DNA of 64,000 bases from Burkholderiaceae bacterium (lineage in GTDB: Bacteria; Pseudomonadota; Gammaproteobacteria; Burkholderiales; Burkholderiaceae_C). The number at the start of each line of letters is the position of its first letter. The stretch's first letter is position 1. Shown here one piece after another: positions 48,408 through 54,671 of the stretch. A program made the position numbers and the translations under genes. The notes beneath the pieces were generated by a model. That model worked only from the letters and a program-made list of their open reading frames with translations. It searched no databases and was not told the origin of the DNA. Location of the stretch: assembly GCA_024235855.1 (NCBI GenBank), contig JACKLN010000006.1:62001-126000 (forward strand), read 5' to 3'.

Positions 48408-49952
48408 ATGAACCTGCCCGATGCATTCCGGTCGCTGCCGGACCTGATCCGTGACCACGCCCGCACACGGCCCGATGCGCCCGCGCTGACGACCGGTGAC
48501 GATGTGCTGTCCTATGGCGCACTCGATGGGCTGATGGACCGCGTGGCCGCGGCCCTGCAGCGCGACGGCGCCCCGCCCGGCGGCACCGTGGCGATCTGCG
48601 GCGCGGCGTGCAACGCCTATCTGGTGCTGTTCCTGGGCGCGCTGCGCGCAGGGCTGGCCGCCGTGCCGCTGGCGCCGGGATCGACCCCCGAGCAGCTGGC
48701 CGGCATGGTGCGCGACTGCGGGGCAGGGCACCTGTTCAGCGACGCCAGCACCGCCGCTGCACTGGCCGGGCAGCCGCTGCCGCCAGGGCTGGAACGGCGC
48801 AGGTTCGACGACGACGCCCCGGAGAGCTGGCGCCGCTGGCTCGCCCCCGAGGGCTCGGCGCCGCAGCCAGTGGTGCTGCAGCCGGATCAGGCCTTCAACA
48901 TCATCTACTCCTCCGGCACCACCGGCACGCCCAAGGGCATCGTGCAGCCGCACGCCATGCGCTGGGGCCAGGTGCGGCGCGCGGCCACCGCAGGCTACGG
49001 GCCGGAGGCGGTGACGCTGATCGCCACGCCGCTGTACTCCAACACCACGCTGGTGGTGGTGGTGCCGTCGATCGCCCACGGTGGGCACGTGGTGCTGATG
49101 CCGAAGTTCGACGCGGCGGGCTACCTGGCGCTGGCCGAACGCCACCGCGCCACGCACACGATGCTGGTGCCGGTGCAGTACCGCCGGCTGATGGAGAGCC
49201 CCGTCTTCGACCAGCACGACCTGCGCAGCTTCCGCTTCAAGGCCTGCACCAGCGCGCCCTTCCCCGCGGTGCTGAAGGCCGAGGTGCTGCGCCGATGGCC
49301 CGGTGGCCTGACCGAGTACTACGGCATGACCGAGGGCGGCGGCAGCTGCATCCTGCCCTGCCATGAACACCCGGACAAGCTGCACACCGTGGGCCGGCCG
49401 GCCGAGGGGCACGACATCCGCTTGATCGACGAGGTCGGCCGCGAACTGCCGCCGGGGCCGGACACGATGGGCGAAGTCGTCGGCCGCTCGCCCAGCATGA
49501 TGACCGGCTACCACGGGCAGCCGGCCAAGACCCGCGAGGCGGAGTGGTTCGACGCGGAGGGCCGGCGCTACATCCGCACCGGCGACGTCGGCCGCTTCGA
49601 CGCCGACGGCTTCCTGATCCTGATGGACCGGCGCAAGGACGTGATCATCAGCGGCGGCTTCAACGTCTACCCCAGCGACCTGGAAGCGGTGCTGCGCGAG
49701 CACCCGGCGGTGGCCGACGTGGCCGTGGTCGGCGTGCCCTCGGCGCGCTGGGGCGAGACACCGGTGGCCTTCGTCGTGCCGATCGCCGGCGCCGGCGGGA
49801 CCGCGGACGCCCTGCGCGACTGGGCCAACGCGCGACTGGGCAAGACCCAGCGGCTGGCCGACCTGCGGCTGTGCGAAGCCCTGCCGCGCAGCGCGATCGG
49901 CAAGGTGCTCAAGCGCGATCTGCGCGAGGCCTACGGCAGCGCGCCGGCCTGA
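48408..49952 (+). CDS. Class I adenylate-forming acyl-CoA ligase
   Basis: A 514-residue AMP-dependent synthetase. Core motifs are the P-loop IIYSSGTTGTPKGIVQPH at about 165, LTEYYGMTEGGG at about 303, YIRTGDVGRFDADGF at about 390, the hinge LMDRRKDVIISGGFNVYP, and the catalytic Lys in LPRSAIGKVLKRDLRE. The length fits medium/short-chain or aryl-CoA ligases. The start ATG 48408 opens with LPDAFRSLPDLIRDHARTRP, typical of the fold. It is divergent from the GGT gene. The qor-like gene follows 89 bases later in the same direction, possibly together. The substrate is unknown. Confidence 0.92.
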   Translation: MNLPDAFRSLPDLIRDHARTRPDAPALTTGDDVLSYGALDGLMDRVAAALQRDGAPPGGTVAICGAACNAYLVLFLGALRAGLAAVPLAPGSTPEQLAGMVRDCGAGHLFSDASTAAALAGQPLPPGLERRRFDDDAPESWRRWLAPEGSAPQPVVLQPDQAFNIIYSSGTTGTPKGIVQPHAMRWGQVRRAATAGYGPEAVTLIATPLYSNTTLVVVVPSIAHGGHVVLMPKFDAAGYLALAERHRATHTMLVPVQYRRLMESPVFDQHDLRSFRFKACTSAPFPAVLKAEVLRRWPGGLTEYYGMTEGGGSCILPCHEHPDKLHTVGRPAEGHDIRLIDEVGRELPPGPDTMGEVVGRSPSMMTGYHGQPAKTREAEWFDAEGRRYIRTGDVGRFDADGFLILMDRRKDVIISGGFNVYPSDLEAVLREHPAVADVAVVGVPSARWGETPVAFVVPIAGAGGTADALRDWANARLGKTQRLADLRLCEALPRSAIGKVLKRDLREAYGSAPA

Positions 49953-50041
49953 GCGGCGGCGCGCTGTCGCCCAGGCGACTGCCCCAGGTCAAGCGGCACC
50001 GACAATCCCTGCCGTTCCACCGATTCCAAGGAGACCTCGTC

Positions 50042-51022
50042 ATGCAAGCGCTGCGCTGCCACGCCTTCGGCCCCATCGCGAACCTCGTCGTCGAGGAGGT
50101 GGCGTCACCGACGCCGGGCGCCGGCGAAGTGCTGATCGACGTGCATGCCGCGTCCATCAACTACCCCGACACGCTGATGGTGCAGGGTCTGTACCAGGTG
50201 AAGCCGCCGCTGCCGTTCACGCCGGGCGCCGAGCTGGCCGGCGTGGTGGCGGCCGTGGGCGACGGCGTGCGTCATCTGAAGGTGGGCGACCGCGTGGCGG
50301 CGTCCACGGGCACCGGCGCCTTCGCGCAGCAGGCCGTGGCCGAGGCCGTGCGCGTGATGCCCCTGCCGGACGGCATGGACTTCGACGCCGGCGCGTCCTT
50401 CGTGCTGGCGTACGGCACCAGCATCCACGCGCTGCGCACGATTGCGAAGCTGCAGCCGGGCGAGACGCTGCTGGTGCTCGGCGCGGCCGGCGGCGTGGGC
50501 ATCGCCGCGGTTCAGATCGCCAAGGCCATGGGGGGGCGCGTGATCGCCGCTGCCTCCAGCGAGGCCAAGCGCGCGCTGGCGCGCGAGGCCGGCGCCGACG
50601 AGACGGTGGACTACACGGAGCCCGAATGGCGCCGTGAGGTCGAACGGCTGACCGACGGCAAGGGCGCCGACGTGGTCTACGACGCGGTGGGCGGGACCTA
50701 CGCCGAGCCTGCGCTGCGCGCCACGGCCTGGCGCGGCCGCTACCTGGTGGTGGGCTTCGCCGCCGGCGAGATCCCCAAGCTGCCGCTGAACCTGGCCCTG
50801 CTGAAGGAGCGCGCCATCCTCGGCGTCTTCTGGGGCGCGGCGATGACCCGTGAGCCCAAGCAGCTGATGGCCGACCTGCAGCAGTTGGCCGCATGGTTCG
50901 CCGAAGGTCGTGTCACGCCGCCGGTGACCGAGCAGGTGCCGCTGACCGGCGCAGCCGACGCGATGAGCCGTCTGGCCACGCGGCAGGCGATGGGCAAGCT
51001 GGTGGTGCGGCCACGCGATTGA
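50042..51022 (+). CDS. NADPH:quinone oxidoreductase family protein
   Basis: A 326-residue medium-chain dehydrogenase/reductase of the zinc-free quinone-reductase type. The GroES-like N-terminal domain (about 1-130, with LPFTPGAELAGVVAAVGDGV) lacks the catalytic-zinc cysteines. The Rossmann fold is at about 135-270 with VLGAAGGVGIAAVQIAKAMG for NADPH. Typical tail motifs are LLKERAILGVFWGA and GKLVVRPRD. It probably reduces quinones or enoyl-type substrates. A good ribosome-binding site (AAGGAG) precedes ATG 50042. It is the last gene before the disrupted tRNA locus. Confidence 0.93.
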   Translation: MQALRCHAFGPIANLVVEEVASPTPGAGEVLIDVHAASINYPDTLMVQGLYQVKPPLPFTPGAELAGVVAAVGDGVRHLKVGDRVAASTGTGAFAQQAVAEAVRVMPLPDGMDFDAGASFVLAYGTSIHALRTIAKLQPGETLLVLGAAGGVGIAAVQIAKAMGGRVIAAASSEAKRALAREAGADETVDYTEPEWRREVERLTDGKGADVVYDAVGGTYAEPALRATAWRGRYLVVGFAAGEIPKLPLNLALLKERAILGVFWGAAMTREPKQLMADLQQLAAWFAEGRVTPPVTEQVPLTGAADAMSRLATRQAMGKLVVRPRD

Positions 51023-51210
51023 CGGCGCCAGGCGCTGGCCTTTCGGGTTTGGCGCCAGGATGCGCTGTCGGCGCCGAGCGCGGCGCCTGGCCTTCATCGG
51101 TCGTGGGCGACGCACTGCCAACGACCAACGCCCGCCGTGGAGCCGCCTTGTGCAGCGAAAGGCAGGCAGGCTGAAAGCCCCGCATAGCGTCGACAGACCC
51201 CAGGAACGAC

Positions 51211-51233
51211 AAAGCCCGCACTGGGCGGGCTTT
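51211..51233. terminator. Bidirectional terminator-like hairpin
   Basis: AAAGCCCGC-ACTGG-GCGGGCTTT forms a stem with A/T ends on both sides, 30 bases past the 3' end of the tRNA fragment (minus strand) and 190 bases past the oxidoreductase. It likely once ended the tRNA transcript. Confidence 0.65.
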
Positions 51234-51260
51234 GATGCGTCCGGATCGGGACGCGCTATT

Positions 51261-51308
51261 TGGTTGCGGGGGAAGGATTTGAACCTTCGACCTTTGGGTT
51301 ATGAGCCC
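51261..51308 (-). pseudogene. Initiator tRNA-Met 3' half (tRNA gene fragment, attachment-site-like)
   Basis: The minus strand from 51308 to 51261 reads as the 3' half of an initiator tRNA: anticodon arm GGG-CTCATAA-CCC with CAT anticodon (51303-51301), the variable loop AAAGGTC, T-arm GAAGG-TTCAAAT-CCTTC, acceptor strand CCCCCGCA and the encoded ACCA end. The three G-C pairs in the anticodon stem are diagnostic for the initiator. The expected 5' half (acceptor 5' strand and D-arm) is absent: the sequence upstream diverges at the anticodon stem. It therefore cannot make a tRNA and is best read as the displaced end of an integration site. Confidence 0.75.
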
Positions 51309-51660
51309 CATGAGGCACAACGGTTTAGCAGGGGTCAGACCGGCAAAAATCGTTGTCAATCAACGTCTTAGAGCCATCGCCGCCGGTCGACCCCGCCGCA
51401 GTTTTCGCCTCTTTTCGCCGCTTGGCGCCGGACAGGCCTCCTAAGGTCCCGCTCGCGGAGTGCTCACCGGACGACAGTTGGGCCAACGCTTTAGGACGCA
51501 CGGACGTAGCTCCCGACCAACACGCGTCTGATCATGGCACAGGCGCTGGCAGCAAGCTCGCTGGCAACGCTGCCGGCAGCACGCGGAAGTCGCGCCCAAG
51601 TGCTCGATCAAGACTCGCGATCGCCGCCCAAAGCACGCCGCAAGTAGCGCCGATGCCGAC
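51309..51660. other. Gene-free stretch beside the tRNA fragment
   Basis: 352 bases between the tRNA fragment and the toxin gene. A plus-strand open frame starting at 51353 runs into the toxin gene on the other strand, has no ribosome-binding site and no family features, so I do not call it. It contains CCGGCAAAAA (51340-51349), which recurs at 53711-53720. It is the likely left end of an accessory element. Confidence 0.4.
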
Positions 51661-52581
51661 TTACTGCACTCGCGCCAGGCGCGCGGCGAGCTCGTCGTGC
51701 TGGAGCCTGAACTTGTCGGCGTTCTTCCTCAGCTTCGCCAGGTTGTGAAGCTTCCACTGCAGCGCTGGCAGCTCTGCGATGTGTGCATGACGCAGCAACT
51801 GCCACTCTGGTTCAGCGCGCACTACAGACAACAGGAACTGGCGGTGTCGAGGCAGCAGGGCGCGCGGCAGCTCTTGCATCAAGCGTTGGCGCGTCGCCAC
51901 CAGTTCGCCCAGGGCGACGGGCGCCGAGGTCATCCCGACGAACTCACTTTCGAATGCCGCTTCGAGCGGCTTCGCGTTAGGGAACAACACCTCGTGGGTG
52001 GGCCGATTGTGACCAGCCAGGTAGACCACGAAGCAATCGAGAAGGTCTTCGCTCCACCCGCCGCCGGCCAGCATCAGTTGCACGTCGAAGAGATCTCTCG
52101 GGTGCTGTCGGTCAAGCGCCGCCACCAGCTTCCCGGCATAGAGCTCTGGGGTGGCCAGGACCGGCACTTCGACATTGGCCGAGAACATCTGCTGGGCCAC
52201 GGGCGTCAACGCCCGGCGCTCCGTCGGCAGCACTGTGCCGCGGAAGACGAAGTTCACCTCGACCTTGACCTCTACCGCTCCGTCGCTCACAAAGAGCTTG
52301 GCCTCGGTGCCTTCCTTGGACCGCCGAAGCATGGCCGACAGCCCCAAGGCCTCGACGCGGGCCTGAGCCGCCGTCAGTTCGGCACCGATGGCGCCCAGCG
52401 CTTCTTCGCGCGACAGCCCATGCGGGACGAAGACGACGTCGATGTCCACGGACAGCCGAGGCATGTCTTGCAGGAAGAGGTTGAGGGCGGTGCCACCCTT
52501 CATCGCGAACGCGGCCGTGTCGAAGACCGCCGGGGCCACGGCCAGCAACAGCTGCACGGTGCGGACGTACTCGGCGTTCAT
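51661..52581 (-). CDS. abiEii: AbiEii-type nucleotidyltransferase toxin of a type IV TA system
   Basis: A 306-residue member of the AbiEii/AbiGii nucleotidyltransferase family. Motif I is KGGTALNLFLQD (28-39) with the paired metal-binding Asp in LSVDIDVVF (Asp46 and Asp48). The later active-site motif is AGKLVAALDRQHPRDLFDVQ (149-168), with Lys151, Arg162, Asp163 and Asp166. Such toxins modify tRNA or otherwise block growth and give phage resistance by abortive infection. ATG 52581 overlaps the antitoxin stop (ATGA), so the pair is coupled, antitoxin first. It appears full length and intact. Confidence 0.88.
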   Translation of the reverse strand: MNAEYVRTVQLLLAVAPAVFDTAAFAMKGGTALNLFLQDMPRLSVDIDVVFVPHGLSREEALGAIGAELTAAQARVEALGLSAMLRRSKEGTEAKLFVSDGAVEVKVEVNFVFRGTVLPTERRALTPVAQQMFSANVEVPVLATPELYAGKLVAALDRQHPRDLFDVQLMLAGGGWSEDLLDCFVVYLAGHNRPTHEVLFPNAKPLEAAFESEFVGMTSAPVALGELVATRQRLMQELPRALLPRHRQFLLSVVRAEPEWQLLRHAHIAELPALQWKLHNLAKLRKNADKFRLQHDELAARLARVQ

Positions 52582-53324
52582 GAGGGCCGTTTCAGGTTGA
52601 GACGCTCGCCGGTCTTCGTTGCCGACACCCAGCGTCTCCCACCCCCCAGGCGTTCGCTGTGGCGGCGTGCCAGCTCGCTCCAAGGAAGACCCAGGTCGTC
52701 GGCGAACGCATGGGCCAGCCGGGCCACCTTGATCCGCTTGAGATGGCCCAGCAGTGTGTCCATGATGTCCATGCGCAGGGAACGCGCGCCCTCCACGAGA
52801 TGGCGCGCCTCCTCCAGGCCCTGGCTCTTGCCGATGTCGCTCAGGAGCTCGAGCACGGCGCGCTCGGGCGCGGACACCAGGAGGTCGGCGCGGCCGCCTG
52901 GCAAGGGCGCCAGGCCTACGGCTGCCGGCAGCGTGTTGTCGAACAGGTGGGTGGCCTGGTAAGCGGCGGGGAAGACATCCGTGAACCAGTCCGGCAGCGT
53001 GGTGGGCACATCTCCCCAGAGCACCAGCCGCTCCTTGAAGGCCAGGTTATGGCGCACGCCTCGCCACCCGAGAGCGGTCTTGCCGGCGACATGCAGGCCG
53101 GGCACCTGCGTCCCTAGCCATGCCAGGGCAGCGTCGCGGTTCAGCTCGTCACCCGGCAGCAGGTAGACGCCCCGGCCAAGACGGCGAAGCCAGCCGCCCT
53201 CTGCCAAGCGCACCACCTGCTTGGCGCTGAGCCCCTGCTCCTGCAGAAGCCGGGTCGACAGAGGTGCGCCGCGAGGCAGCGACGCAAGCGCCTGACGGAA
53301 TAGAAGACTTGGGGAAGATCCCAT
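52578..53324 (-). CDS. abiEi: AbiEi-type antitoxin and autorepressor of a type IV TA system
   Basis: A 248-residue protein. The N-terminal winged helix (about 15-65) contains LSTRLLQEQGLSAKQVVRLA and GWLRRLGRGVYLLPGDEL, as in AbiEi. The C-terminal domain (about 70-248) has LHVAGKTALGWRGVRHNLAF and APERAVLELLSDIGKSQGLE. In studied systems AbiEi represses its own promoter by binding inverted repeats and neutralises AbiEii without stable contact. Here an inverted repeat covers the start codon. No Shine-Dalgarno sequence is visible before ATG 53324. Confidence 0.87.
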   Translation of the reverse strand: MGSSPSLLFRQALASLPRGAPLSTRLLQEQGLSAKQVVRLAEGGWLRRLGRGVYLLPGDELNRDAALAWLGTQVPGLHVAGKTALGWRGVRHNLAFKERLVLWGDVPTTLPDWFTDVFPAAYQATHLFDNTLPAAVGLAPLPGGRADLLVSAPERAVLELLSDIGKSQGLEEARHLVEGARSLRMDIMDTLLGHLKRIKVARLAHAFADDLGLPWSELARRHSERLGGGRRWVSATKTGERLNLKRPS

Positions 53325-53343
53325 GGAAAGGTCATTATTCCAT
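53323..53343. promoter_or_regulatory. Inverted repeat over the AbiEi start, probable autorepressor site
   Basis: ATGGAA (53323-53328) and TTCCAT (53338-53343) form a 6+6 inverted repeat with a 9-base spacer that includes AT-rich sequence. It overlaps the antitoxin ATG and a possible -10-like AATAAT on the minus strand. Control by AbiEi is inferred from studied AbiE systems. Confidence 0.5.
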
Positions 53344-53857
53344 TTTTTCTATGCTTCTTGCGTCGCTCAAAAATCCTTCAGGCGCTGCTCACAGGCATAG
53401 AACTTGAGATCCCAATGCCCGCCGGGCGAGACTTTGTCGCTTTTTTTCATGCTTACCTGCCGCTACGAGAGAGCGCCAAACAAGGTTCGCAACTGACACG
53501 CACGGCCCTGTGGGAGCGCGCTGAAGCGCCGGGGGACGTGTCCCCTGGCAGACGGCGACGCCATTCCGGTCGTCCCCAACGCCCAGTGCCGCTGTGACTT
53601 CACTCGAGACCCCTTGCCGACCGGGTGGCCAGTCAACGCACCGCTCTCGCGATGGCGTCCAGGCGACCTGATGCGGTTCATATCCGGTGCACGGCATTAC
53701 CTTAGTTTGTCCGGCAAAAACTGGATCTAAGTTATTGATTTAAAACGATTTTTTGATGTAACACATTGTGTCTTGGCGCCGATTATTGGCAAACCAACCC
53801 TACGCTGACAAGCATCGACAACACACCCCGGTTGCAACGCCGCCGCGGCCCACGACC
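53344..53857. promoter_or_regulatory. Gene-free divergent region with AT-rich promoter for the recombinase trio
   Basis: 514 bases between the antitoxin gene and the trio, including the most AT-rich patch of the window (about 53695-53765). A sigma-70-like promoter is possible: TTGATT (53735-53740), 16 bases, TGTAAC (53757-53762). CCGGCAAAAA occurs at 53711-53720. Short frames here show no protein family features. Confidence 0.4.
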
Positions 53858-54598
53858 ATGTCAGCAGACTCTCCACCCATCCCGGCCAACAAGCAGGCAA
53901 GCCCACCCAACGATCCGGACGACCAGTCGCAGGCACTCCGGCCCGATCCGGTTGCTGAGGCGGAGGGCGGGACACCGGCTGGGGGGCATCAAGCCAGCCC
54001 TGACCGTCAGGCGGCACAGCCGCAGGAGCCCAAACCTGAGCCGGCCCCCGCCAGACGACCTGCGAACCAGGAGTTTGAAGTGGCAGTCCAGCGGGTCCGG
54101 CTGGACGAGATCGATGGCGTGGAAGAAGAACTGCAGGACTTCATCCGTGAAAACGATCTGCTGCTCGAGCTCAACCTCCAACTTGACCGCTGGGCACCAG
54201 AGTGCCTGCGGTGGAACGTACAGCGCCTGAACCTGACGCTCTGGCGACGAAAGAACAGGCTTGTGCACCTGGGCAGCGGCCTGATGCTGACGCACGCACG
54301 GCGCCTTGTCCGTCACGAGGACCAGATCACGGCGACGGTGATCCAGAACAAGACGCTGCAGAGGAGCCAGAAGCTGCTGGTCCTCGGCGAAGAACTGCTC
54401 TTCCAGTCGGCGCTTGCCAGGACATCGGCCATGTCAACGCCACAAGCGGCGGCGCTTTGTGTGCAACTGGAACAAGCGGGGCGGCAGATGCTGCGCCGCA
54501 CCGACGCGCGCCAGTTTGCGCTGGCCCTCGGCGTCAGCCACGCGGCCGTACGACAGATCTGGCCGATGGCCAAGCCTGAATCCGAGGAAGAGGCCTGA
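53858..54598 (+). CDS. Unknown protein, first gene of the recombinase trio
   Basis: A 246-residue protein with ATG 53858 as start; the frame remains open upstream to 53768 and no ribosome-binding site is clear. Residues 1-75 are Pro/Ala/Gln/Glu-rich and probably disordered. A helical domain follows, beginning VQRVRLDEIDGVEEELQDFI and continuing with ENDLLLELNLQLDRWAPE. The C-terminal helical part (VSHAAVRQIWPMAKPE, after ARQFALALG) looks like a helix-turn-helix. There is no signal or membrane segment. It is followed after 73 bases by the two large recombinase-like genes in the same direction. I do not recognise the family; a DNA-binding accessory role is a guess from context. Confidence 0.7.
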   Translation: MSADSPPIPANKQASPPNDPDDQSQALRPDPVAEAEGGTPAGGHQASPDRQAAQPQEPKPEPAPARRPANQEFEVAVQRVRLDEIDGVEEELQDFIRENDLLLELNLQLDRWAPECLRWNVQRLNLTLWRRKNRLVHLGSGLMLTHARRLVRHEDQITATVIQNKTLQRSQKLLVLGEELLFQSALARTSAMSTPQAAALCVQLEQAGRQMLRRTDARQFALALGVSHAAVRQIWPMAKPESEEEA

Positions 54599-54671
54599 TC
54601 CCCCATCCACGCAACCCGCCGCTCGGTCCTTCCAAGCAGCAAACCTCAACGCTGAGGCCGTCAACACCACC

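Noticed and set aside
51261..51400. A group I intron interrupting the initiator tRNA
   Set aside because: The break is on the 5' side of the anticodon stem, not in the anticodon loop, and no 5' tRNA half or intron core is seen nearby.
51353..51748. A 131-codon plus-strand frame next to the tRNA fragment
   Set aside because: It has no ribosome-binding site or motif, and its 3' part lies antisense to the intact AbiEii gene.
53344..53857. A small gene between the antitoxin and the trio
   Set aside because: The short frames lack ribosome-binding sites and any protein-like pattern.
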